The notes beneath the pieces were generated by a model that saw only the letters and a program-made list of their open reading frames with translations, was not told the DNA's origin and did not search any database. DNA of 64,000 nucleotides, taken from Trema orientale (lineage: Eukaryota; Streptophyta; Magnoliopsida; Rosales; Cannabaceae). The translations under genes were made by a program, and so were the position numbers. This document shows, piece by piece, positions 24,701-36,451 of the stretch (within the stretch, counting starts at the first letter, position 1; every line of letters starts with the position of its first letter). The stretch spans positions 144,426 through 208,425 of the forward strand of contig JXTC01000511.1 in assembly GCA_002914845.1 (NCBI GenBank), in the 5' to 3' direction.

Positions 24701-24949
24701 TAAGATGTTGTTATGGGTTTGCCGACGCGTGACCCATTCCAGGATAATAATTTACATGGGAGTTTTGATGAAAATGATCATATTCAAGAGAATCCTATAA
24801 AAGCACCAGTTCCAAGTCACTCTATTGAACATGGAAAGGTAAAGTTACGTAATCTTTTCTATTATCTATTATATCATTATATATTGTTTCTAATGTTAGC
24901 TCGAATTTAAAATGTAGGAAACAAAATATAAACTTGTTGTAGATAGTAC

Positions 24950-26290
24950 TTCTAATGTAGTAGCCATAGGATTTATAGGTTCAATTAGAAGCCAAACAAT
25001 TTATGGGAGACTGATGGAAAAGAATACTTATCGTGTGATAGTTAAGCATATAGTGGATGGGAATGCTTACCTCCCTATTCCAGTACCTGATGAGATGTCA
25101 TTGGTAGTAGAAGTTATTGACTCAATAGTTTCATAACATTTGGTCATTTTAGATGACTGGAGACCTACTAAGATGCCTCCAAAGAAGAGAAATATTTCAC
25201 TACCGAAAAGGTCACAAACACAACTCCAAAAACAGGAGAGAACTATAGCCTCATCAAGTTCTAGTGCAAGACCTCCACATTTTACATTAGACATTTCCAT
25301 AATTCTACCTCATGTTACTGGAATATTGAGAGGGTTTTTGAATACCACAATGAAGAAGAATGAAGATTATACCATCACCATACCAATGGCAAATGAGATA
25401 TGCGGGATACATATATATGTCGTATATATAGCAAATATAGATATCATGTTTATTGGTTACTTAAAAGAAATTACAGCTCTGTGCATATCAGTTTATATTA
25501 GGTCAAGTTAGTCAATTCTTTTTGTTAAGTATTTTCAAGTTCTATATCATTGAACTTATATGTGCAGCCATGACTTATAGGTTTCTATATAAAATACTTG
25601 TGGAACGAGAGTGACTACATTTATTTACCTTTATTCATCCATCTTTGGCATCAGCATCTGGTATAATGCCAGACGATCGACCGAATGTAATAGAAAAGCG
25701 ATTGTCTGATGTTGAGAGAGGCCAACTTTTATTGATCCCTTTTAATACAAAGTAAGAATTTTTTATCCTTTCCTTTATATAATCATATTTAGTTATGTAG
25801 GGTAGTTATAATATTATATTTTCATCTATGAAGTTTCCATTGGATGTTGCTTGTGATCGATGAGTTTAATAAGACTGTCTACTTTTTTGATCCAATTGGA
25901 AAGGACCCCTATGATGATTGTATCAATATTATAAACACGTAAGTGACATATAACTTTCACTATTACGATTAATATATTTATCTAATATATGAGATTTTAA
26001 TTTTTACTTTTTTATTTGTAGTGCTTTTCGGGTGCATAATATCAATAGAGGCAAAATAGATTTAAAAGACCCATCTTGGTCTCGTATTCATGTAAGTTAA
26101 TTACATAAAAATCTGACGAGGTGTTTACAATTACGATGTAAGCTTTTTTAATATCATACTAATAGTTTTCATGTCTTAATAGTGTCCTCGCCAACTGGAT
26201 AACAAACAACGTGGTTTTTATATTTGTCAGATTCTGAGAGATCTTATTGTGAATCCTCAACCAACAGAATATATGCTTTCAAATGTATGT
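24950..26290 (+). pseudogene. Ulp1-like C48 cysteine peptidase region, CACTA-A
   Basis: Exon-like blocks encode an upstream domain (IPVPDEMSLVVEV; KRNISLPKR), a stretch to 25500 containing RPPHFTLDISIILPHVTGIL and CGIHIYVVYIANI, and then the peptidase. The peptidase shows SLASASGIMPDDRP and LLLIPFNTK (25640-25750), HWMLLVIDEFNKTVYFFDP (25838-25900; catalytic His and Asp present), and CPRQLDNKQRGFYICQIL (26184-26240). In Ulp1 peptidases the nucleophile Cys stands before the Gly of the GFY block; here it is Arg (CGT). The catalytic triad is therefore incomplete. Ulp1-like genes captured by plant CACTA elements are well known. Confidence 0.78.
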
Positions 26291-26859
26291 TGCCAAAATT
26301 TCTGAATTTTATTTAATTATTTTTGTTACTTAGCTTCTAATAATTTTATAACTACTATATATTTCTCATTACTATTAATAATTTTCTTGATTTCATTACT
26401 TTTATGGTGTTACAACAAAACTAATTTTCTTAATTTTATTACTTTTGTAATGTTACAACAAACTAACATAAACCATGGATGAAAATCAATGATATGTGGG
26501 AGGAATGGACAGAATGCGTAACCGACTTTGTATACTAATTTGTTTGCTAAAATTTTTACAACTTCGATCAATTAGTACTAAATGAAGGTTTATACGTATA
26601 ATTTTTATGAATAGTTACATTTACTATGTGTTACTCAATACATTTAGATATAACTATATTTTATACTGAAGCTATTAATGATTGATATGTTGTTATGGAA
26701 TTTGTGAAATTATTTACTAGCAGGAGCTGTTTAATTAATTCAGGGATTTCTGTTTTTATAATCCTGTGAATAGAATTTTTTATTCATGAATTTTTGTTTT
26801 TAATCCTGGGAATAGAAAAAAAAAAAAATTCCCTGGGTTTAATTTTTAGGCAATATGTT

Positions 26860-27156
26860 TTCTGCAATTGTTGCCTATAATATGTAACTACATGTAATAT
26901 TTATATTTATTGCCTATATGGTGGGCAATATACAACACTAGTTTTAAAAGTATTACATAATATCTTTAAAAAGTGACCATTTTGCGTAACATTTCTTATA
27001 AAAATATTGCATAAAATATTCTTCTGCAATACTTTTTAAGTGTTGTATATTCAAATAACTTTTAGCACCACTGGAAAATACAAAACTTTACAAGTGTTGC
27101 TGAACATAATAAGCAACATTTAATCAATGTTGCAAATACCCTTTTTTGTAGTAGTG
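26860..27156 (+). repeat. CACTA-A 3' TIR and subterminal repeats
   Basis: Ends CTTTTTTGTAGTAGTG, the inverted copy of the 5' TIR. The preceding 300 bp carry many TGTTGCC, GGCAATAT and AAGTGTTG motifs in both orientations. Confidence 0.85.
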
Positions 27157-27380
27157 ATATAGAGATAAATATTGGGTATTCTAGATTTATTGAGAAAGAA
27201 TGTCAAAATCAAAAACTTAGAATACCTTGGCATCAGTTTCAAAAAGAAAAACCTGAGAATAGAAAATACATCTTTAACTACATAATAGATGTAATTAGAG
27301 AAATGAAAGATCTTGACATGGGTATTTTGAAGATGCTTGAATCAAATCTCAAGAGGAAAAGGGATGGATTTGATATTTAA
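27157..27380 (+). pseudogene. Unidentified repeat-family ORF, copy 1, right part
   Basis: Resumes the copy-1 frame after CACTA-A. It reads GYSRFIEKECQNQKLRIPWH, then NRKYIFNYIIDVIREMKDLD and GILKMLE, aligning with copy 2 (minus strand, about 45870-45664). It ends shortly before the hAT-type MITE at 27452. The two parts of copy 1 were one uninterrupted stretch before CACTA-A inserted. Function unknown. Confidence 0.6.
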
Positions 27381-27451
27381 GAGGTCTCTTCGTCTTCATA
27401 TATTATAATGAGAATTATAAGAGGTATTTATACTTCTTGCAAACATATTGC

Positions 27452-27884
27452 TAGGAGTGAGCATCGATCAGGTTGGGCAGATTAACCCGTCCGTCCAACC
27501 CGCCCAATCAATGCAACCCGAAACCCACCCAATTTTAGAATTTTAAATTTGTAATCCGACCAAATTATTGGCCGAGTTGGTCGGGTTAACCCGACTTAGT
27601 GTTTATAAATATAATTTTAATATTTTTTAATTAATTTTTCCTAATTTTTTGACTTTTATATAATATATATTTAAAAATAAATTAAAAAATAAGAATATAT
27701 CCTATTCGGTCGGGTTGGGTTACATTGGGCGGGTTGTCAAAACCATCCAACCCTACCATTGTAATTTCGGGTTGGCATTTATTAACCCGAATTCAACTCG
27801 GGTTACCTTTTGATCGAGTTATTCGGGTTCGGGTTGGTCGGGTTATTTGGGTTGGTCGGCTTAAAGTGTTTTTGCACACCCTTA
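27452..27884. mobile_element. hAT-type MITE in the 3' flank of the copy-1 ORF
   Basis: 433 bp bounded by TAGGAGTGAGCA on the left and TGCACACCCTTA on the right (imperfect inverted ends). Flanks are CATATTGC (27444-27451) and CATATTGA (27885-27892), an 8-bp duplication with one mismatch. The interior is rich in CGGGTTGGG and AACCCG motifs and has no gene. The paralogue near 45566 has a single CATATTGC and no insertion, which confirms the boundaries. Confidence 0.85.
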
Positions 27885-27892
27885 CATATTGA

Positions 27893-28293
27893 TGATAATT
27901 TCTTCATTTTTACTTATGCAATAACAATGTTTGTGGCTCTCCGTAAGATATTAAAGTACTTGAATGGAAGATAGCTTGGACATAGAAGTGAAAAGGACTC
28001 TACGAGCTGAAGCAGTGGAAAGAATCTTTTATTTATAAAAGACTATTATGAGTTTAAATTTTTATTTGGATTGTAGTTCTTTTATTTTGAGCAAATTTAT
28101 TTAGTACCTTTTGAATATTTTGGAACAATTATATTTTTGGCTATTCAACAAAGTCTTTGTATGCACTTTGGACTATTAGATCTACAAATTATAAAATTTA
28201 ATACTCATATCCACTACTTACTTAATAATAACATTAATAATGTTGAGAGGAAGTTTGTAATATCTTAATGGATAAAGTTGGTTCGTTAACTAT
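27893..28293 (+). repeat. 3' flank of the unidentified ORF repeat, copy 1
   Basis: Matches the reverse complement of about 45175-45540 (3' flank of copy 2) up to GTTCGTTAACTAT at 28281-28293, where CACTA-B piece III starts. No gene within. Confidence 0.75.
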
Positions 28294-29169
28294 TACCATT
28301 ACCAAAAAAGGTATTTACAATATTGATTAAATATTGCTTATTATGTTCAGCAACACTTGTAAAGTGTTGTATTTTCCAATGTTGCTGAAAGTTATGTGAA
28401 TATGCAACACTTGAAAGGTATTGCAGAATAATACTTTATGTAACATTTTTATAAGAAATGTTGCGTAAAATGGTCATTTTTTAAAGACATTATGTAACAC
28501 TTTTAAAACAAGTTTTGTATATTACCCACTATATAGGCAATATTTATATAATGAATGTTGCACATAGTTACATACTATAGGCAACAATTGCAGAAAATAT
28601 GTTGCCTAAAAATTAAACCTAGGAAATTTTTTTTTTCTATTCCTAGGATTAAAAACAGAAATTCCTGAATTAAAAATTCTATTCACAAGATTATAAAAAC
28701 AGAAATCCCTGAATTAATTAAAAAGCTCTTGCTAGTAAATAATTTCACAAATTCCATGGCAAAATATCAATCACTAATAGCTTAAGTATAAAATAAAGTC
28801 ACATCTAAATGTATTCAGTAACACATAATAAGTCTAACTATTCATAAAAATTACACGTATAAACCTTCATTTAGTACAAATTGATCGAAGTTGTGAAAAT
28901 TTTAGCAAACAAATTAGTCTGCAAAGTCAGTTACGCATTCCGTCCACTCCTCCCACATATCGTTAATTTCATCCATGGTATATGTTGGTTTGTTGTAACA
29001 CTACAAAAGTAATAAAATTAAGAAAATTAGTTTTGTTGTAACACTACAAAAGTAATGCAATTAAGAAAATTAGTAATAGTAATAAGAAATATATAGTAGT
29101 TATAAAATTATTAAAAGCAAAGTAACAAAAATAATTAAATAAAATTAAGAGATTTTGGCAACATACATT

Positions 29170-30420
29170 TGAAAGCATATATTATGTTAGTTGAGGATCC
29201 ATAATAAGATCTCTCATAATTCAACAAAATATAAAAACTACATTGTTTGTTATCCGGTTGGCAAAGACACTATTAAGACATAAAAACTATTAGTATGATA
29301 TTAAAAAGGCTTACATCGTAATTGTAAACACCTTATCAAATTTATATGTAATTAACTTACATGAATACGAGACGAAGATGGGCCTTTTAAATCCCTTTTG
29401 CCTCTACTAATCTTATGCACCCGAAACGCACTAAAAACAAAAAAGTAAAAATTATAATCTCATATATTAGATAAAGAATTTAAACATAATAGTGAAAGTT
29501 ATATGTCACTTATATGTTTATAATGATACAATCGTCATGGGGGTCCTTTCCAATTGGATCAAAAAAGTATACAGTCTTATTAAACTCATCGATCATAAGC
29601 AACATCCAATAGAAACTACATAGATGAAAATATAATATTATAACTACCCTACATAACTAAATATGATTATATAAAGGAAAGGGTAAAAAATTCTTACTTT
29701 GTATTGAAAGGGATCAATAAAAGTTGGCCTCTCTCAACATCAGACAATCATTTTGCTATTGCATTCGCCCGATCGTCTGGCATTATACCAGATGCTGATG
29801 CCAAAGAAGGATCAATGAAGGTAAATAAATGTAGTCGCTCTCGTTCCACAAGTATTTTATATAGAAACCTACAAATCATGGCTACACATATAAGTTCAAT
29901 GATATAGAACTTGAAAATACTTAACAACAAGAATTGACTAACTTGACCTAATATAAACTAATATGCACGGAGCTATAATTGCTTTTAAGTAACCAATGAA
30001 CATGATATCCACGTTTGCTATATATACGACATATTTATGTATCCCGCATATCTCATTTGCCATTGGTATGGTGATGGTATAATCTTCATTCTTCTTCATT
30101 ATGGTCTTCAAAAACCCTCTCAATATTCCAGTAACATGAGGTGGAATCATGGAAGTGTCTAATATAGAATGTGGCAGTCTTGCACTAGAACTTGATGACG
30201 CTATAGTCCTCTCATGTTTTTGGAGTTGTGTTTATGGCCTTTTTGGTGGTGAAATATTTCTCTTCTTTGGAGGCATCTTAGTAGATCTCCCATCATCTAA
30301 AATGACCAAATGTTTTGGCCATGAAACTATTAAGTCAACAGCTTCTACTGCCAATGACATCTCATCAGGTACTGGAATAAGGAGGTAAGCATTCCCATCC
30401 ACTATATGCTTAACTATCAT
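29170..30420 (-). pseudogene. Ulp1-like C48 peptidase region, CACTA-B
   Basis: Counterpart of the CACTA-A peptidase. Upstream blocks are IPVPDEMSLAVEAVDLIVSW and KRNISPPKRP (about 30400-30240), then RGFLKTIMKKNEDYTITIPM (about 30110) and SLASASGIMPDDRANAIAK (29800-29750). At the active site the block reads YWMLLMIDEF (about 29600), so the catalytic His is replaced by Tyr (TAT). The NKQCSFYI block (about 29250) keeps the nucleophile Cys. Other frame breaks are also present, so the region cannot encode an active peptidase. Confidence 0.72.
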
Positions 30421-30679
30421 GAATTGTTTGGCTTCTAGTTGAAATTATAAATCCTGTGGCCACTACATTGGAGGTATTATCCACAGTGAGTTTACATTTT
30501 GTTTCCTAAATTTAAATTCGAGCTAACAGCAAAAACAATATATAATTATATAATAGATAATAGAAAAGATTAAGTAACTTTACCTTTCCATGTTCAATAG
30601 AGTGACTTGGAACTGGTGTTTCTATAAGATTCTCTTGAATATGATCATTTTCATCAAAACTCCCATGTATATTATTATC

Positions 30680-31768
30680 CTAGAATGGGTCACACGTCGG
30701 TGCACCTATAACAATATTTTGGAAAAAATCATGCTTCGGAGAGCTTGTCATCGGTACATCAGAATATTGTGTGTTGCCACCAAGTTCAGCCTCAAGTCCC
30801 TTCAATTTTTTATCAAATCGGTGTTCTAGGTCTAAGGTATGTTTCTTCCATCGGTTTTCTATCATCTCAACTTCCGTTACGAATTTACGTTCCTGTTGCC
30901 TTTGAAAGTTAATTTGATCTTCCTGAAGTTCTTTAAGCCCCCCTATAAGTTTTTTGAAAAATGTCTTTTGTGTGACATTGTACCCTCTAGCTTGAACACG
31001 GCTTAAATACTCTGGGTTACCCAACACTTGAGTCAATATGTCATTTTTCCCAATCGCTACGAGTTCCCCTTTCTCTCATCTTTCAAATAGTTCATTCTGC
31101 ATCATGTGAATGACATAATTTAGTAATTATAGAGATGCAAACTAATTAAGTAACAATAATTGATTTGAGTTAACTTAAAATCAAATTGCTCTTTGTTCTA
31201 GTCACATTATCCTGGTATTCTCCTTTTTTTGTCTTTCTAACCTTCTTGGCATAATACAGCTCGATCAATCTCCTCATGGGTCCCACGTTCAGTTTGCTAT
31301 TACAAATTGTATGAATAAAATTTCTGCAAGAAAGTAATTACTAACATCTTTTCACTAATTATGGAATGAAAACTAACTTACAATCTTATATTCCAATTCA
31401 GCATAACCTTTAGGACTGAGTCGATGTTGATATTCAACTCTTGAATGCTTCTGTTGTTGAATTCTTCGCTTATTCTGCTCAGTTTTGTTTACATTTTGTC
31501 AAATTGTACTTTTCAAGATATATTTATAGTCATAAGCTCAGTAATTCTCACCCTAAATTCAAGTGTCATTCGAGACACAACAAATACCAACCATTGCTTC
31601 TTAGTAATCGAAGGAAAGATAGAAGCTGATTTTGCCAAGGTGTCAGGATATTCCTCTAAATAATTATATATGTAAGATGTCAAAATTGACTTAAACTGTC
31701 GCCATTTTCTCCCAGCAGATTGTAATGTATGGTGTCTAGTACGCCAATCTAATTTAAATTCTCGCGGC
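30680..31768 (-). pseudogene. Transposase_24-type second gene, CACTA-B
   Basis: Exons include FKLDWRTRHHTLQSAGRKWR with SILTSYIYNYLEEYPDTLAK and KKQWLVFVVSR (31760-31560). A later exon has QVLGNPEYLSRVQARGYNVT and QKTFFKKLIGGLKELQEDQI (31036-30900), followed by a charged heptad-like stretch (MIENRWKKHTLDLEHRFDKK) that suggests a coiled coil. It is less broken than the CACTA-A copy in these exons, but its 5' part is missing at the 31768 breakpoint. Confidence 0.75.
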
Positions 31769-31947
31769 AAAGGGAATAGAAATATCTTCGAGTTCTTGGC
31801 TTATAAACTAGGAATAATTTATTAGAATGCAATTAGTCTCTCAAATGCCGAGTGAAATCATTCCTAATTCTCAATTCCAATATCTCTATTCTGAACTTAG
31901 AAATTAAGATTTCATTATGCTCAATTGTTCTTTGATCATGGCTTCAA
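31769..31947. mobile_element. Ty3/gypsy LTR fragment at a rearrangement breakpoint
   Basis: About 100 bp (31850-31947) match the minus orientation of the 14029-type LTR, and about 75 bp before that match the plus orientation, so the fragment itself is partly inverted. It is bounded on the left by CACTA-B piece III and on the right by piece II. Its right edge (GGCTTCAAA) and the left edge of the minus LTR at 48492 fall at the same point of the LTR. Confidence 0.7.
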
Positions 31948-33167
31948 ATGAATTATATTTATATATTTATATCAGAATATAAAATTACTTTCTTGTAGGG
32001 ATATTGATAATTTCTTTTGGACTTGAGTACTTCTTTTTTTGTTCCATGAATATTGGACCTCTTAGTTTATAAAGGACACAGTTTTTAGCCCATATTATGT
32101 TAATATTAGAAAGAGTACAAATTCAAAATCATTCTGAGCATCAGTTTCTAATACGTGAAATTTGTTTGATTATATATCTGCTAGCCAGAAGAAAGAGTCT
32201 GTAATCAATGTGAATCTCACTGTAACTTATAACTACAAAAATGTTACTGTAACTTTGACTTTTATTGCACTTTGTTGATTACCAATATTTAGAAAATGGT
32301 TTTGCTTGAGCACAATATAATAATCTACAGTAACAAATTATTATCCCACGTAATTGCAACACTTCATAAGTGCAATCATATGTGTCTTCTCTAGCTATAA
32401 TGATAGTAAATATACTATTTTTTAATATGGCAATATGCCTGTTTCTATGTGTGAACCTTATGTACCTGTACATTTGTAAATATTCTTTCTTCTTACCATT
32501 GGCTTTATCTAAGAACGAAATATAGTTACATGTGTTGTGATTTCCACAGTGATAATTTTAACTAAAATTTCTTTTAGACAATTCTCTCTTTTTTTTTTAA
32601 AGGAAATTCTTTTTTCACAACGATAATTCTCTTTTCTTTCAGATATTTTTCGAGTAGACATGTTACACATATAGTAACACATCATACAAACAGTCCCTTT
32701 GGTATTCAATTTTATTACTCTTTCAATGGCTATATACTACTTCTTCTTTTTTTCTCCAAAAAGAAAAAAAGAAACAAATGCAAAGACATATATAAAGGTT
32801 GTTTTTGAGAAGGCTTGTGCGGTTTTAAACATTTTGAGATTTTTAACTTTTTGATCATGTCTTTTTTGATTGTTAAAGTGAGTTGTAGATTAATTGAAAT
32901 TGTTATAAATCTCTTGTATAACTTTTTTAGATATTTACAATTTGTCTCTAAGCTTTGTGTTTAATTCTCTGTTTAGTCCTTATATGAAGTTGGTTTGGCT
33001 TAAAGTCATGTGAGTTGGAATTGGTAGAACAATATAACTACTTTTAATATTATTGTTTGCTTATGTAATGGAGTTTTATTTGCAGGGGGTTACTGTAGCT
33101 TTAGGAGAAACTCTACTAAATATTTCATAGAATAAGATTGGAATATTTCATTTTATCAAAACTAGAA

Positions 33168-35746
33168 ATGGATAAAAAGCGGATGAGTAAGGATAGAACA
33201 TCAAAAGATTATGAGCATGGGATAGAGTCCTTTTCGAAGTTTTCGATAGAACATTCCTCAAATGAAAAATTTGATCCCATGTCCATGTAGAGAATGTGGT
33301 AACTTGAAAAAATTATCAGTTATTGATGTAAGAGTACATTTATTCTTCAATGGGATAAATTTAAGTTATGATAGATGAATTTGACACTGGGAAAAATCCC
33401 TTAGTGAGACTATTTCTTGAAAAAGGTTTCGCATGTCTGAAGATCATATATTTGATAATCTTGAGGACCATCCAGTAGAAATAATTAATGATGCTAGTGA
33501 ACGTCTTATTGATTGACTAGAAGAGTTTGTAAAATTGTTAGGGGATACAGAGAAACCTATCTATCCTGGTTCAAAATTCATAAAATTATCAGTATTAGTT
33601 AAGTTAAATGACTTGAAGGCTCGAAATAGCTGGAGCGATAGTGGATTTTCTCAACTTCTTGCTCTTTTGGGAGAACATTTTCCAGAGAAAAATGAAATGC
33701 CTGCAAGCATGTATGAAGTAATAAAAACATTGTGCACACTAGGGATGGAGTATGAAAAGATTCATGCATATCCAAATGATTGCGTATTATACCGCAAAGA
33801 GTCTGCTGATGCAACTAGTTGTTCTATTTGCAATGTTTCTAGATGGAAAAGGAAGAAGAATTCTAAGGAGGAGAAAAAAGGGATCCCTACAAAAGTCTTA
33901 TGGTACATACCACCAATCACTAGGTTTCAACGTTTATTTTGTAATCTTAGCCATTCTAAAATGTTGATATGGCATGATGAGGAAAGGATTAAAGATGGAA
34001 AACTTTGGTATGTGGCAGACGCACCAGCATGGAAAAAAGTAGATGAAATGTGGGACAAAATCAAGGGAGATACTAGAAACCTTCGTCTTGGTCTTTCTGC
34101 AGATGGCATCAATCCACATAGTTCACTTAGTAGTGACTATAGTTGTTGGCTAGCTATTCTTGTTATATATAATCTTCCTCCATGGATGTGCATGAAACAT
34201 AGGTTTACGATGCTCACATTATTAACATCAGGACCGAGGCAGCCTAGAAACGATATAGACGTATACTTGGCTCCATTGACTGATGACTTGAAAACTTTGT
34301 GGGAAGGAGTACAATGTTTTGATGTCTATAAGCAAGAGAGTTTTATGTTGAGAGTAGTCCTATTATTCATTGTGAATGACTATCCTACATTGACAAATTT
34401 TTCAGGACATGTGACTAAAGGTTATAAAGCGTGTGTAGTATGTAGTAAGAATATATTTTCAAGTAGATTGAAACATTGTGGAAAGGAGTGTTACATGGGT
34501 CATAGGCGATATCTCAAAAGCAATCATCCATATTGAAAATATAAACATTCTTTTGATGGTAAACCAGAATTTGGGACAGCTCCAACCCCTTTGAGTGGCG
34601 AAGAAATATATGAAAAAGTGCATGAACTGAAGATCCAATTTGGAAAGCCTACTGAAGATAAAGATAACAACCAAGACAAAGATGATATAATTGGCAAAAG
34701 AAAAAGAAATGGACAAAATAAGGGGAAAGGCAAAAGGAAAAAGACAAGTAAAGACAAGATGGAGGAAAATGAACAAAATTCAAAGTGTCAGAAAAAAAAA
34801 TCTATATTCTTTGAATTAGAATATTAGAAATTTTTCCTTGTAAGACACACTCCTGATGTGATGCATATTAAAAAAAATATTTGCGATAGTATAATTGGAA
34901 CATTGCTTAATATTTCTAGAAAGAATAAAGATGGACTGAAAGCTCGCTTAGATCTTAAGGAAATGGAAGTGAAAGAAGAATTATACCCAAAGATTGATGA
35001 GAAGCGTACTTTTTTGCCTCCAGCTTGTTATACATTAAGTAAGGATGAGAAATATCGCTTTTGTGAGACTTTGGCAAAAATAAAAGTTCCAGATGGGTAT
35101 TCATCAAATATATTAAACTTAGTGTCGATGAAGGACTTACGGCTAATTGGTCTTAAATCTCATGATTGTCATGTATTGATACAACAATTATTACCTATTA
35201 CGATGCGATCAATCTCACAAAAATATGTTAGAAAAGTGATAACAAGGTTGTGCTTATTCTTCAATGCCATTTGTCCAAAGACAATAGACGTGTCAAAGTT
35301 AGATAATTTGCAAAATGAGATTGTTAAAACGCTTTATTTATTTGAGCAATATTTTCCTCCATCTTTATTCGATATCATGATTCATGTAACAGCACATCTT
35401 ATAGAGAAATAAGGTTGTGTGGTCTAGTTTATTTGCGATGGATGTATCCTTTTGAAAGATACATGAAAATCTTGAAAGGGTACGTTAGAAATCATAATCG
35501 CCCAAAGGGTTGTATCGTCGAATGTTATATAGCAGAAGAAGCTAAAGAATTTTGTTCAGGATACATTGCCAATGCAGATACAATTGGAATTCCTAAACCA
35601 TGCCATAATGTAGAAGATGAAAATTGGGGTATAAGCAGTGGTCGTCTTGAGGTCATTAGTGAGGATGACTTGGAATTAGCTCATCGAAATATGTTGGAGA
35701 ATAATATTGAAGTTCAATCCTTTATCAAGTTAGTAATTCTAATTTA
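33168..35746 (+). pseudogene. TNP2-type CACTA transposase, best-preserved copy (CACTA-B)
   Basis: Opens MDKKRMSKDRTSKDYEHGIE, the Transpos_assoc N-terminal domain, with its CPC..C zinc-ligand region around 33280 reached only through a frame change. The main frame 33535-34536 (333 residues) carries the TNP2 core: LWYIPPITRFQRLF, LGLSADGINPHSSLSSDYS (catalytic Asp in the family's DG-NP position), NDIDVYLAPLTDDLKTLWEG and HVTKGYKACVVCS with YMGHRRYLKSNHPY. Frame 34858-35412 carries MHIKKNICDSIIGTLLN, VPDGYSSNILNLVSMKDLRL and LKSHDCHVLIQQLLP. Frame 35415-35747 is DUF4218 with WMYPFERYMKILKGYVRNHN. A few stops and frameshifts separate these frames. Confidence 0.9.
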
Positions 35747-35974
35747 AAATAATTTTTTCAACAGTATAAAATATTCTTTTGCTCATTATAAGATGCCTTT
35801 TATAGGGAGCATTTGGAGTGGTTAAAGTTAAAAAATCTATCTAAAAGACAAAAACTGATACAAGACGAACACCATTGAACATTCATAATTTGGTTTAAAG
35901 AAAAAGTAAATAACTAAACCTTTTCAATTTGTTTGAATTCTGACAATGTATTTTCACTAATTATACGCCTTTGT

Positions 35975-36451
35975 AGGTTGACTTTGAGCTATTAAATCCT
36001 GCTCATACTGTTTCTAAAAACATAAGATGGATTTCTGAAGGTCCCTCACATCTAGCTATCAAACATGATGGTTATGTTATTAATGGTCGTCGTTTTAGTA
36101 CTAGAGCACTTGATGAGAAAAGGGTTAACCAAAATAGTGAAATTAGTATTGTAGCTAAAATTATGCAATTTGCAAGTGCGAAAGACAAGAACCCAATTTA
36201 TGGAGACATGACATTTTATGGTGTAATAAAAGAAATTTGGAAGCTTGACTATCGTGCATTAAAGATTCCTGTTTTCAAATGTGTGTGGGTTAAAAGTAAC
36301 CATGGAGTAAAACAAGATGAGTTAAGTTTCACCTTAGTTGACCTAAATAGATTAGGTCATAAGGATGACCCATTATTATGGCAACTCAAGCTCAGCAAGT
36401 ATTCTACATTGAAGATTCACTTGATAATAGAGGATCTATAGTGCTTTCAAC
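35975..36451 (+). pseudogene. TNP2 C-terminal DUF4216 region, CACTA-B
   Basis: After an intron (about 35729-35977, GT...AG) the frame gives DUF4216: DMTFYGVIKEIWKLDYRALK, IPVFKCVWVKSNHGVKQDEL and SFTLVDLNRLGHKDDP. A frameshift just after DDP ends the match to the family. The element is then cut off at 36451. The same region recurs at 37977-38453 in the duplicated copy. Confidence 0.82.

Larger units (their letters stand above)
17762..27156 (+). mobile_element. CACTA (En/Spm) DNA transposon, CACTA-A, end-to-end
   Basis: The left end is CACTACTACAAAAAAG and the right end is its inverted copy, bounded by ATA on both sides (17759-17761 and 27157-27159), the 3-bp target duplication expected for CACTA. 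The subterminal 300 bp at each end are packed with short direct and inverted copies of AGTGTTGC-like motifs. Inside, in order: a TNP2-type transposase region, DUF4216, a Transposase_24-type second gene and an Ulp1/C48 peptidase region. The genes carry multiple stops and a deletion of the transposase N-terminus, so it is non-autonomous now, although its ends look complete. The empty target site survives in the paralogue at about 45870. Confidence 0.93.
28294..31768 (-). mobile_element. CACTA-B piece III (3' part, inverted)
   Basis: Reverse-complement match to CACTA-A from about 23640 to its 3' end, including subterminal repeats and a decayed 3' terminus (plus strand TTACCATTACCAAAAAAGG). The adjoining TAT (28291-28293, i.e. 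ATA on the element strand) followed by GTTAACGAAC equals the right half of the empty site CTTTTATAGTTAACGAAC present at 45167-45184. It contains the Transposase_24-type and Ulp1-like regions on the minus strand. Confidence 0.85.
31948..36451 (+). mobile_element. CACTA-B piece II (middle part)
   Basis: Collinear with CACTA-A from about 19624 to 22871, beginning ATATATTTATATCAG and ending CTTTCAACA, where gypsy internal sequence takes over. It retains about 1.2 kb (32375-33612) that CACTA-A has lost, including the transposase N-terminus. It contains TNP2 and DUF4216 regions. Confidence 0.88.
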
